Below, piece by piece: positions 51,278 to 59,551 of a stretch of 63,491 bases of DNA (its first letter is position 1; each line of letters begins with the position of its first letter). A model generated the notes under the pieces. The model searched no databases and was not told the DNA's origin. It saw only the letters and a list, made by a program, of their open reading frames with translations. Source of the stretch: Acidobacteriota bacterium (GTDB lineage Bacteria; Acidobacteriota; Vicinamibacteria; Vicinamibacterales; UBA2999); the NCBI GenBank assembly GCA_016789705.1, contig JAEUQR010000099.1:1-63491 (forward strand), given 5' to 3'. Made by a program: the position numbers and the translations under genes.

Positions 51278-54163
51278 ATGGTGGCGGCGCTCGAACAGGA
51301 TCTGCGCAAGGCCCTTGCAGGCGAGGTGCGCTTCGACCGCGCCACCCGCGCGCTCTACGCCACCGACGCCAGCGTCTACCAGATCGAACCGCTGGGCGTC
51401 GTGCTGCCGCGCTCGCGTGACGACGTCGAGGCCGCCGTCACCGTGGCGGCCCGTCACGGCGTGCCCATCACGCCGCGCGGCGGCGGCACGTCGCAGGCCG
51501 GCCAGTCGATCGGCGCCGGGATCGTGCTCGACACGTCGAAATACCTGAACCGCGTCCTCGCGATCGACGCGGACACGCGGACGGCGCGGGTCGAGCCGGG
51601 CCTCGTGCTCGACGATCTGAACGCGGCCGTGAAGGCCTATGGACTGCGCTTCGCGCCGGACGTGAGCTCGTCGAGCCGCGCCACCGTGGGCGGCATGATG
51701 GCCAACAACTCGAGCGGCGCCCGGTCGGTCGTCTACGGCAAGACCGGCGATCACGTGCGCGCGCAGCAGGTCGTGCTGGCCGATGGCCACACGGCGGAAC
51801 TGGCGCCGCTCGCCGGCGACGCGCTGGCGGCGGCCTCGGCCGGCGACGCCATCCTCGCGCGGGCCTATCGCGACGTGCCGGCGCTCGCGCGGGCGCACGC
51901 CGCCGAGATCGACGCCCGCTTCCCGAAGGTGATGCGCCGCGTGGGCGGCTACGCGCTCGACGCCTTCCTCGGGCCTGACGACGCGCCGGTCGATCTCACG
52001 CGGATGATGATCGGCTCGGAGGGCACGCTCGGCTTCGTCACCGCCGCCACCGTGGGCCTCGTGCCGCTGCCGGCGGCCAAGGCGCTCGTCACGCTCGAGT
52101 TCGACGACCTGCTCGACGCCCTCGCCGCCACGCCGCTCGTGCTCACCCACGGCCCTTCCGCCGTGGAGGTGATGGACGCGTTCATCCTCGGCCACGCCGT
52201 GGGCCACCCGACGCTCGAGGGCGCGCTGCGGCAGATCGTCCGCGGCTCCCGGCCGACGCTGCTCTGCGTGGAGTTCTACGGCGAGCACGTCGACGCCATC
52301 GTCCCGCGCATCCAGGCGCTCGAGCGCGATCTCGCCGGCGCCGGCGTGCGCTGCCACGCCCGTCAACTCACCGATGCCGCGGCGCAGGCACGGGTATGGC
52401 ACGTGCGCGAGTCGTCGCTCGGCCTCTCGATGGGCATGAAGGGTGACGCCAAGGCCATCTCGTTCGTCGAGGACACGGCCGTGGATCCGGCGCGTCTTGC
52501 CGACTACATCGCCCGCTTCCAGCAGATCGTCGCCCGCCGGGGCACCCACGCCGGCGTCTACGCGCACGCCTCGGTGGGCTGCCTGCACGTGCGGCCGGTC
52601 ATCAACCTCAAGACCGCGGAAGGGCTGGCGCAGTTCGAAGCCATCGCCCGCGACGTCGCCGACCTGGTGCTCGAATTCGGCGGCGCGCTCTCGGGCGAAC
52701 ACGGTGACGGCCTCGTGCGCGGCGCCTTCAACGAGCAGATGTTCGGCTCGACGCTCTACCAGGCGTTCCGCCGGGTGAAGCGCACGTTCGACCCGCAGGG
52801 GATCTTCAACCCCGGCCGCATCGTCGACACACCGCCCATCACCGCGCACCTGCGCTTCGGCACGGCCTACCGCACGCCCGAGCCCGCGACCTGGTTCGAC
52901 TTCGGGGCCGAGGGCGGCCTGGGCCGCGCGGTCGAGAACTGCAGCGGCGTGGGCCTGTGCCGCAAGACGCGCGAAGGCACGATGTGCCCGTCGTACATGG
53001 CGACGCGTGATGAAACCGACACGACACGCGGCCGCGCCAACGTGCTGCGCCTGGCGATGAGCGGCCAGCTCGGCCCCGAGGGCCTCGACGCCCCAGGCGT
53101 GCACGAGGCGCTCGACCTCTGCCTCGAGTGCCGCGCCTGCAAGAGCGAGTGCCCGACGAGTGTCGACATGGCGCGCATCAAGAGCGAAGTGCTGGCGGCA
53201 CGCTGGGACGCCCACGGCGCGCCCCTCGGCGTGCGGGCCTTCGGCAACGTGCGCAGCATCGCCACGATCGCGAGCCGCTTTGCGCCACTCGTGAACGCCG
53301 TGGCGACAAGCCGCCTCGGGCGGGCCGTGAACGAGGCGCTCCTCGGCGTGGACCGCCGCCGCACGCTGCCGGCGTGGACCCGCGAGACGTTGTCACGGCG
53401 CCTGCGCCACTGGCAGCCAGCCTCACCGGCCCGCGCGGTGCTCTTCGCCGACACCTTCACGGAACACAGCGACCCGGACATCGGCGTCGCCGCCGTCGAG
53501 GTGCTCGATCGCGCCGGCATCGGCACGCGGCTCGTGCCGCACGGCTGCTGCGGCCGGCCGCTCATCTCGCAGGGGCTGCTCGACGAAGCGCGCACCGTCG
53601 GCCGCGCCACCGTGAACGCCCTCTACGACCACGCCGCGCGCGGCGAGGCGATCGTGTTCGTGGAGCCGAGCTGCCTCTCGGCCATCCGCGAGGACGTGCC
53701 GGCGCTGCTGCGCGGGCGGCAGCGCGAACGCGCCGAGACGGTGGCAAGGCAGAGCGTGCTCTTCGAGGTGTACCTCGAACAGGAACTGCGGGCGGGACGC
53801 GCCGCGCTCGCGCTCAGGCCCGGGCCCACCCGGATCGCGCTCCATCCGCATTGCCACCAGCGCTCGATGGGCGCGGCGGCCGACGCGGCGGCCCTGCTCG
53901 GCCGCATTCCCGGCGCCACCGTGACGGACCTCGAGGCCGGCTGCTGCGGCATGGCGGGATCGTTCGGCTACGGCGCGGACCACTATGACGTCTCGCGCGC
54001 CATCGCCGAGCGTAAGCTGATGCCCGCCGCCCGCGCCCTCGGCGCGGACGGGGTGCTCGTGGCCGCCGGCACGTCGTGCCGTCACCAGGTGCACGACTTC
54101 GCGGACGTGAAGGCCAGTCATCCCGCCGTGCTGCTGCGAGCGCTGGCGGAGGAGCCCAGATGA
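51278..54163 (+). CDS. FAD-linked 2-hydroxyacid dehydrogenase fused to GlpC-like Fe-S/CCG domains
   Basis: 961 aa combining GlcD-like and GlcF-like parts in one chain. The FAD PCMH domain (about 35-215) has PITPRGGGTSQAGQS; the FAD-linked oxidase C-terminal domain spans about 240-540. Fe-S residues: C555 region CSGVGLC and later GTMCPSY, then C615-LEC-x2-C-x3-C. Two CCG domains end the protein (HGCCGRP and EAGCCGMAG). It oxidises a D-2-hydroxy acid such as glycolate or D-lactate, passing electrons to quinone or a cytochrome. The gene overlaps the carrier by ATGA. Confidence 0.88.
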   Translation: MVAALEQDLRKALAGEVRFDRATRALYATDASVYQIEPLGVVLPRSRDDVEAAVTVAARHGVPITPRGGGTSQAGQSIGAGIVLDTSKYLNRVLAIDADTRTARVEPGLVLDDLNAAVKAYGLRFAPDVSSSSRATVGGMMANNSSGARSVVYGKTGDHVRAQQVVLADGHTAELAPLAGDALAAASAGDAILARAYRDVPALARAHAAEIDARFPKVMRRVGGYALDAFLGPDDAPVDLTRMMIGSEGTLGFVTAATVGLVPLPAAKALVTLEFDDLLDALAATPLVLTHGPSAVEVMDAFILGHAVGHPTLEGALRQIVRGSRPTLLCVEFYGEHVDAIVPRIQALERDLAGAGVRCHARQLTDAAAQARVWHVRESSLGLSMGMKGDAKAISFVEDTAVDPARLADYIARFQQIVARRGTHAGVYAHASVGCLHVRPVINLKTAEGLAQFEAIARDVADLVLEFGGALSGEHGDGLVRGAFNEQMFGSTLYQAFRRVKRTFDPQGIFNPGRIVDTPPITAHLRFGTAYRTPEPATWFDFGAEGGLGRAVENCSGVGLCRKTREGTMCPSYMATRDETDTTRGRANVLRLAMSGQLGPEGLDAPGVHEALDLCLECRACKSECPTSVDMARIKSEVLAARWDAHGAPLGVRAFGNVRSIATIASRFAPLVNAVATSRLGRAVNEALLGVDRRRTLPAWTRETLSRRLRHWQPASPARAVLFADTFTEHSDPDIGVAAVEVLDRAGIGTRLVPHGCCGRPLISQGLLDEARTVGRATVNALYDHAARGEAIVFVEPSCLSAIREDVPALLRGRQRERAETVARQSVLFEVYLEQELRAGRAALALRPGPTRIALHPHCHQRSMGAAADAAALLGRIPGATVTDLEAGCCGMAGSFGYGADHYDVSRAIAERKLMPAARALGADGVLVAAGTSCRHQVHDFADVKASHPAVLLRALAEEPR

Positions 54164-55404
54164 ACATCGCGTGGATCTCGCTCGGCGCCCTGCTCACGGC
54201 CGTCGCGCTGAGCATGGTGAGCCAGGTGAACGTCGGCGTGGTGTCGCTGGCACTCGCCTGGATCGTCGGCGTCTATCTGGGCGGCATGAAGTACGCGGAC
54301 GTCATCGGCGCCTTCCCGGTGCCGCTCTTCATCACACTCGCCGGCGTCACGCTGCTCTTCGGCATGGCCAACGTGAACGGCACGCTGCAGCGCCTGGCGG
54401 CGCGCGCCGTGGCCGTCTGCCGCGGCAATGCCGGCATCATCCCGGTGATGTTCTTCGTCGTCGCGCTGGTTCTCTCGTCGATCGGCCCGGGCAACATCGC
54501 CACGGCGGCCCTGCTCGCGCCGATGGGCATGGCCGTCGGCGCGCAGGCCGGCGTGCCGCCGTTCCTGACCGCGCTCATGCTCGGCAACGGCGCCCAGGCG
54601 GGCGCGCTCTCGCCATTTGCGCCCACCGGCGTCATCGTCAACGGCGTCATGGCGAAGATCGGCCTGGCCGGGCAGGAGTGGACCACCTACGGCAACAACC
54701 TGCTGGCCCACGTGGTGGTCACCTTCGTCGCCTACCTGCTCTTCGGCGGCTGGCGGCTCTTCACGAACCACAAGGCCGGTGACGGCGCGGCGCTGGCGCC
54801 GCACGAGCCCTTCGAGACGAAGCACTGGCTCACGCTGGGCGTGCTGGCCGCCGTGGTGCTCGGCGTGATCCTCTTCGAGTTCCAGGTGGGCATGGCGGCG
54901 CTCACCGGCGCCACGTTCCTCTCGCTCGTGAGGGCCGGCGACGAGAAGGAAGCCATCAAGCGGATGCCGTGGGGCGTCGTGCTGATGGTGTGCGGCGTCA
55001 CGGTGCTCATCGGCGTGCTGGAAAAGACGCAGGGCATGTCGCTCTTCACCGACATCCTCGCCAGCGTCTCCTCGCCGTCCACGGTCACCGGGGTGGTGGC
55101 GTTCGCCACCGGCATCGTCTCGGTCTACAGCAGCACGTCGGGCGTCGTGCTGCCGGCGTTCCTCCCGACCGTGCCGGGCCTCGTCGAACGCCTCGGCGGC
55201 GGCGACCCGATGGCCATCGCATCGTCGATGGTGGTGGGCGGCCACCTCGTGGATCTGTCACCGCTCTCGACCATCGGCGCGCTCTGCATCGCGGCGCTGC
55301 CCGGCCACAACGCCGAGGAGTCGCGCCGGCTCTTCAATCACCTGCTGGCGTGGGGCATGTCGATGACGGTGGTCGGCACGCTGGCCTGCTGGTTGCTCTT
55401 CTAG
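54160..55404 (+). CDS. MatC/DASS-like dicarboxylate carrier
   Basis: 414 aa, about 11-12 helices. The N-terminus (MNIAWISLGALLTAVALSMV) matches the dicarboxylate carrier MatC N-terminal domain, and GNIATAALLAPMGMAVG plus SPLSTIGALCIAALPG fit the ion-transporter superfamily signature pairs. It imports a dicarboxylate or hydroxydicarboxylate. It starts in an ATGA overlap with the dehydrogenase, completing an operon likely dedicated to a C2-C4 hydroxy acid. Confidence 0.83.
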   Translation: MNIAWISLGALLTAVALSMVSQVNVGVVSLALAWIVGVYLGGMKYADVIGAFPVPLFITLAGVTLLFGMANVNGTLQRLAARAVAVCRGNAGIIPVMFFVVALVLSSIGPGNIATAALLAPMGMAVGAQAGVPPFLTALMLGNGAQAGALSPFAPTGVIVNGVMAKIGLAGQEWTTYGNNLLAHVVVTFVAYLLFGGWRLFTNHKAGDGAALAPHEPFETKHWLTLGVLAAVVLGVILFEFQVGMAALTGATFLSLVRAGDEKEAIKRMPWGVVLMVCGVTVLIGVLEKTQGMSLFTDILASVSSPSTVTGVVAFATGIVSVYSSTSGVVLPAFLPTVPGLVERLGGGDPMAIASSMVVGGHLVDLSPLSTIGALCIAALPGHNAEESRRLFNHLLAWGMSMTVVGTLACWLLF

Positions 55405-55461
55405 CGCCTCCACCGTCCGGCTGGCACGGGCGGCGCGCGTGCCGATAATACGAACGCCCGC

Positions 55462-56730
55462 ATGCTGTCCCACGCCGTCCTGCTCGCCGTGCAATCCGCG
55501 TTCTGTGGCGGCGTCCTGCTGGTGCTCTTCCACCAGCGCCGGCGGGTCGGCCTCGGCCCGCTGTATCTGGTGCTCGGCACGCTGCAGTTCGCGCAGTTCG
55601 TGCTGGCGGTGTCCATCCGCGTGCAGATCGCGCCGGGGTTCTGGATCAGTCCGGCCACGACGGTGCTCTTCCCGCTCACGGTGATGGTCGTGCTGCTCAC
55701 CTACGTGGAGGAGGACGCCGAAGCCACGCGGTCGCTCGCCTACGGCATCGTCATCTGCAATCTCACGCTCTATGCCGTGACGACGATGACCGGCCAGCAC
55801 CTGCGCTATCCGGGCCACGACAACGTGCTCGGCCTGGCGCCGGACGCGGTGCAGCAGCCCGGACGGATCATCCTCGCCAGTTCGCTCGCCATCGTCGCCG
55901 ATCTCGTCGGCGCCATCGTGCTCTTCGAGGCGCTCAGCCGGCGTGTGACGAGCAGCCTGTTCCTGCGCCTCTGGACGACGGCGGCGCTCGTCATGGTGCT
56001 CGACAGCGCGATCTTCACCACGCTGGCGTTCGCGCCGGCGCGCGCCTACTGGAGCATCCTGGCCTCCGGCCTGGTCGCGAAGACGACGGGCGCCACCTTC
56101 TATGCCGCGCTCACGGCCTGGTACGTGCGATCGTTCGAACAGCCGCAGCCCGCAGCCGGCGGCACGGCCCGGCGCGGCGACGTGTTCGCGTGGCTGACCT
56201 ACCGTCAGCGCTACGAGGAAGCGCGCACGCTCATGGCGCGTGACGCGCTCACCGGCCTCTACAACCGCGGCTACTTCGACGAAGTCGCCCCACGGCAGCT
56301 CGCCCATGCCGACCGCGCGCGCCACGAGATGAGCCTCGTGCTCGTGGACATCGACCGCCTGAAGATCGCCAACGACCGCTTCGGCCACGAAGCCGGCGAC
56401 GATCTCGTGCGTGCGGTGGCGGCGGAGATCGGCCGGATGGTCCGCACGTCGGACGCCGCCTGCCGCTACGGCGGCGACGAGTTCGTCGTCATCCTGACGA
56501 ACGCTGACGCGGCGGCGGCACGGATCTTCGCCGAGCGGCTCGCCCACAACGTGCGGGCCACGACGGCGGCGGCCGAGCCGCAGGTCGCGTGGGCGCCGGC
56601 CTCGGTCAGTATCGGCCTGGCGACGTATCCGGGCGACGGCACGACGCTCCGCGATCTGCTGCGCAAGGCCGACGGGCGGCTCTACGAAAGCAAGCGCCAC
56701 GGCGGCGGCCGCGTCACCGGCGCTAACTGA
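55462..56730 (+). CDS. Membrane diguanylate cyclase (GGDEF)
   Basis: 422 aa. About seven N-terminal helices (about 1-225) precede a GGDEF domain (about 255-415). DALTGLYNRGYFDEV begins the domain, DIDRLKIANDRFGHEAGDD carries the metal and substrate-binding residues, and the active motif is RYGGDEFVVI, intact. No RxxD inhibitory site is obvious, so check for it upstream. It makes c-di-GMP. The stop overlaps the convergent enoyl-CoA hydratase stop by 8 bases. Confidence 0.9.
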   Translation: MLSHAVLLAVQSAFCGGVLLVLFHQRRRVGLGPLYLVLGTLQFAQFVLAVSIRVQIAPGFWISPATTVLFPLTVMVVLLTYVEEDAEATRSLAYGIVICNLTLYAVTTMTGQHLRYPGHDNVLGLAPDAVQQPGRIILASSLAIVADLVGAIVLFEALSRRVTSSLFLRLWTTAALVMVLDSAIFTTLAFAPARAYWSILASGLVAKTTGATFYAALTAWYVRSFEQPQPAAGGTARRGDVFAWLTYRQRYEEARTLMARDALTGLYNRGYFDEVAPRQLAHADRARHEMSLVLVDIDRLKIANDRFGHEAGDDLVRAVAAEIGRMVRTSDAACRYGGDEFVVILTNADAAAARIFAERLAHNVRATTAAAEPQVAWAPASVSIGLATYPGDGTTLRDLLRKADGRLYESKRHGGGRVTGAN

Positions 56731-57496
56731 AGACGGGCTTGCGCCGGGCGGCGAAGGCCTCGACACCTTCGCGGAAATCGGCACTCCCGTAGCAGGCGGC
56801 GATGAGGTCGTCGCAGGCCCCGGGCGGCGGCCGCCGAGCCGCCCGCAGCCGGCGCAGCATCGCCTTGGTGGCCCGCACCGTGCTCTGCGCCCGGCGCGAC
56901 AACTCGAGCGCGAGCGCCAGCGTCTCGGTCTCGAGTTCGCCCGTCGGCAGCACCTTCGTGACGAGGCCCCATTCGAGCGCCTGATCGGCCGAGATGAGCC
57001 GGCCGGTGAGCATGACGTCGGTGGCGCGTCCCGGGCCGACGAGATCGACGAGCCGCGCCAGGTTCTCGACCGACAGGCAGTTGCCGAGCGTGCGCGCCAC
57101 GGGCACACCGAAGCTGGCCGTGTCGGCGGCGACGCGCAGGTCGCAGGCCAGGGCGATGGCGAAGCCGCCGCCCACCGCGGGCCCCTCGACCGAGGCGATC
57201 GTGGCCACGTCGAGGGCCTCCAGCCGGTCGATGACGGCGCCAATGCGGCGCTCGTAGGCGATGCCGTCCGCCCCTGTGCGCACCTCGTCGAACTGGTGAA
57301 TGTCGGTGCCGGCCGAGAAGACGCCGCCCGAACCTCGTATGATGACGACGCGCGCGCCTGAGACGGCGAGCGCGTCACACGCCTCGACGAGGGCGTCGTA
57401 CATCTCCCACGTCAGGGCATTCTTCGCCGACGGCCGCGCCAGCGTGACCGTGGCGACAGGTCCGTCGATGTCCAGGACGACGTTACTCGAAGGCAT
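56723..57496 (-). CDS. Enoyl-CoA hydratase/isomerase-family protein
   Basis: 257 aa, crotonase fold. The CoA-binding/oxyanion stretch FSAGTDIHQFDEV (about 58-70) and EGPAVGGGFAIALACDLRVA (in part, about 104-122) are family hallmarks. Catalytic Glu positions differ from E. coli FadB-type hydratases: the second is VPVARTLGN, so isomerase or another activity is possible. The start at 57496 overlaps the divergent CoA-transferase start by 29 bases. Confidence 0.85.
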   Translation of the reverse strand: MPSSNVVLDIDGPVATVTLARPSAKNALTWEMYDALVEACDALAVSGARVVIIRGSGGVFSAGTDIHQFDEVRTGADGIAYERRIGAVIDRLEALDVATIASVEGPAVGGGFAIALACDLRVAADTASFGVPVARTLGNCLSVENLARLVDLVGPGRATDVMLTGRLISADQALEWGLVTKVLPTGELETETLALALELSRRAQSTVRATKAMLRRLRAARRPPPGACDDLIAACYGSADFREGVEAFAARRKPVFS

Positions 57497-58658
57497 AGTG
57501 GTACTTGACCTCACCCAGGTGATGGCGGGGCCCTACTGCGGAATGTTACTGGCGGACATGGGCGCGCGGGTCATCAAAGTGGAACCGCCGCGCGGCGACT
57601 CGACCCGGCACATGGCCGGCAGCACCGGCACCGAGAGCGCGGCCTTCAACGCCGTGAACCGCGGCAAGCTCGGCGTGGTGCTCGATCTGCGGCGCGACGA
57701 AGCGCGCGAAGCGTTCCACCGGCTGGTGTCGACGGCGGACGTGCTCATCGAGAACTTCCGCCCGGGCGTCATGGCATCGCTCGGACTCGACTACCGCGCG
57801 CTCGTGACCGAGAACCCGCACCTCATCTACGCGTCGATCTCGGGCTACGGGCAGACGGGCCCGTGGGCCACGAAAGGCGGCTTCGATCTGGTCGCACAGG
57901 GCGTCTCGGGGATCATGTCGGTCACTGGCGAGCCGGGCCGGCCGCCGGTGAAGGCGGGCATCCCGGTGACGGACCTCGGAGCCGGACTCTTCGCCCTGTC
58001 GGGGATCCTTGCCGCGCTGCATTACCGCGATCGCACGGGCCGCGGCCAGCACATCGACACCTCGCTCGGCGACGCGGGCCTGGCGCTTTCGGTGTGGGAA
58101 GCGACGGAGTACTTCGGCGGACGCGGTGTGCCGGGGCCGCTCGGCTCGGCCCACCGGATGAGCGCGCCGTACCAGGCCGTGCGCTGCGCCGATGGCTACA
58201 TCACCCTCGGCGCGGCGAATCAGAAGACGTTCGAGAAGGTGGCGGACCTCTTCGGCCATCGCGACTGGATCGCCGACCCGCGGTATGCCACCGACTCGGC
58301 CCGCGTGGCGCATCGCGAGGAGCTCGCCCGGGCGATCGAAGCGGTGACCGTGACGGCGACCAGGGACACGTGGCTCGCGCGCCTCGAGGCGGCGGGCGTG
58401 CCCTGCGGGCCGATCCTCGACTACGCCGAGGCGTTCGACCAGCCACAGGCGCGCGCGAGAGAGATGGCGGTGGAGGTGGACCACCCGGTGCTCGGCCGCG
58501 TGCGGACGATCGGCACGCCAATCAAGATGTCCGAGACACCGCTCGATCCGACGAGGCGGGCGCCGCTGCTCGGGGAACACACGGCGGTGGTACTCGAGGC
58601 GCTCGGCTACGGTTCGGCCGCCATCGCCCGGATGTCAGGCGCCGCCCCGCCGCTCTGA
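57468..58658 (+). CDS. Family III CoA-transferase (CaiB/BaiF type)
   Basis: 396 aa. N-terminal EGIVVLDLTQVMAGPYCGML (about 8-27) and the family stretch NRGKLGVVLDLR. The catalytic Asp region is in NFRPGVMASLGL followed by HLIYASISGYGQTGP. It moves CoA between acyl groups such as succinyl- and (hydroxy)acyl-CoA. The ATG at 57468 fits the family N-terminus; the later GTG at 57498 would delete LEGI and is less likely. It pairs functionally with the divergent hydratase in acyl-CoA metabolism, and overlaps the convergent 58635-59066 gene by 24 bases. Confidence 0.9.
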   Translation: MSRTTLLEGIVVLDLTQVMAGPYCGMLLADMGARVIKVEPPRGDSTRHMAGSTGTESAAFNAVNRGKLGVVLDLRRDEAREAFHRLVSTADVLIENFRPGVMASLGLDYRALVTENPHLIYASISGYGQTGPWATKGGFDLVAQGVSGIMSVTGEPGRPPVKAGIPVTDLGAGLFALSGILAALHYRDRTGRGQHIDTSLGDAGLALSVWEATEYFGGRGVPGPLGSAHRMSAPYQAVRCADGYITLGAANQKTFEKVADLFGHRDWIADPRYATDSARVAHREELARAIEAVTVTATRDTWLARLEAAGVPCGPILDYAEAFDQPQARAREMAVEVDHPVLGRVRTIGTPIKMSETPLDPTRRAPLLGEHTAVVLEALGYGSAAIARMSGAAPPL

Positions 58659-59066
58659 ATCCACGGCCGCGGCCAGCCGATCGGGCAGCAGGAACTGCGC
58701 ACGGGCGGCGTCCGACCACAACCGCTCCGCCGAGTAGTAGCGATCGAGCACCCCCGGCTTCCACGCCAGCAGGTCGGCGTGCGCGGCGGCGAACGCGTCC
58801 CACGTGTCAGCCGGCGCGTCGCGCTGCCGCTCGGCGATGAGGGCGATGTACGCGCCGGTGATCGTCGCGTGATAGAGGCCGGGCACGCCCTTGGCGCGGG
58901 CGAAGGCCTGCAGGTCCGCCGCGAAGCGGGGCGCGGCCTCGACGGGACCGTGCTCGCGCACGTAGAGCCACGCCATGCGCACGTGGTCGCGATGATGGAA
59001 CGAGCTCGCAGGCAGCGTCGTGTCACGAAACGCCGCCACGAAGGTGCCGTCATCGGCGGCGCTCAC
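58635..59066 (-). CDS. Conserved small protein of unknown function with a HHRDHVR motif
   Basis: 143 aa without a signal peptide. SFHHRDHVRMAWLYVREHGP (about 22-41) and KGVPGLYHATITGAYIALIA (about 59-78) look like a recurrent uncharacterised soluble family; His residues could bind metal. The GTG start at 59066 overlaps the upstream gene's stop (GTGA), a coupled pair. No function is recognised. Confidence 0.7.
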   Translation of the reverse strand: MSAADDGTFVAAFRDTTLPASSFHHRDHVRMAWLYVREHGPVEAAPRFAADLQAFARAKGVPGLYHATITGAYIALIAERQRDAPADTWDAFAAAHADLLAWKPGVLDRYYSAERLWSDAARAQFLLPDRLAAAVDSERRGGA

Positions 59067-59371
59067 GCGCGGCGCCTCGACGCCGGGGCCGGACGCTCGG
59101 TGAGATGGTGCGCGTCGGCGGCGCGCAGGTCGAGCCCGAAGACCTCACGCAACTGGGCGGCGCGGGCGAGTGTGGGGGCGCTGAAGGGCGCGCGGCCCTC
59201 GAGCGCGTGCAGCAGCACGCCTTCCACGAGGTCGCCGGGCGTCATGTCGAGCGAATCCGCGAGCGCCTTCACGACCTTCAGCAGCCGCTTCTCGATGCGC
59301 AGGCCGGTCTGCACGCGTTGCACGGCCAGCGCGCGCGCCGGGTTCCGCGGCGTCTGTGATTGTGCTGCCAT
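59063..59371 (-). CDS. Small RHH-like or regulator-like protein
   Basis: 102 aa. GLRIEKRLLKVVKALADSLD (about 23-42), then MTPGDLVEGVLLHALEGRAPFS, resembles a ribbon-helix-helix-type short DNA-binding protein with an extended tail (LREVFGLDLRAADAHHL). The pairing with the 143-aa gene is common in related bacteria, from memory, so it may be a transcriptional autoregulator or antitoxin-like partner. TGTTACATT is exactly six bases before the ATG and no Shine-Dalgarno is visible. Confidence 0.65.
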   Translation of the reverse strand: MAAQSQTPRNPARALAVQRVQTGLRIEKRLLKVVKALADSLDMTPGDLVEGVLLHALEGRAPFSAPTLARAAQLREVFGLDLRAADAHHLTERPAPASRRRA

Positions 59372-59377
59372 GGTAAC

Positions 59378-59386
59378 AATGTAACA
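59378..59386 (-). promoter_or_regulatory. Extended -10 for the RHH-like gene, leaderless spacing
   Basis: On the minus strand TGTTACATT is followed by six bases then the ATG at 59371. The layout is the same as at 4045-4053, with one base difference in the element. Confidence 0.5.
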
Positions 59387-59516
59387 CAGCAGACGAGAAA
59401 CATCCGCGGGGCGCGCGGGCAAGGGGATGGCGGCAGGGACGCGACGGCGAGACGGCGAGTGGCGCGGAGGGGGCGACGGGACGGTCGCGGCGGGCAGGAC
59501 CGGACGGCCGGAGCAC

Positions 59517-59543
59517 CGGCGGGGGACGCGACGTCCCCCGCCG
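59517..59543 (-). terminator. Hairpin after the HpcH-like gene
   Basis: A perfect 12-bp stem (CGGCGGGGGACG with CGTCCCCCGCCG) around a 3-base loop, 9 bases past the stop at 59552. No T-run. Confidence 0.5.
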
Positions 59544-59551
59544 ATCCGGAT

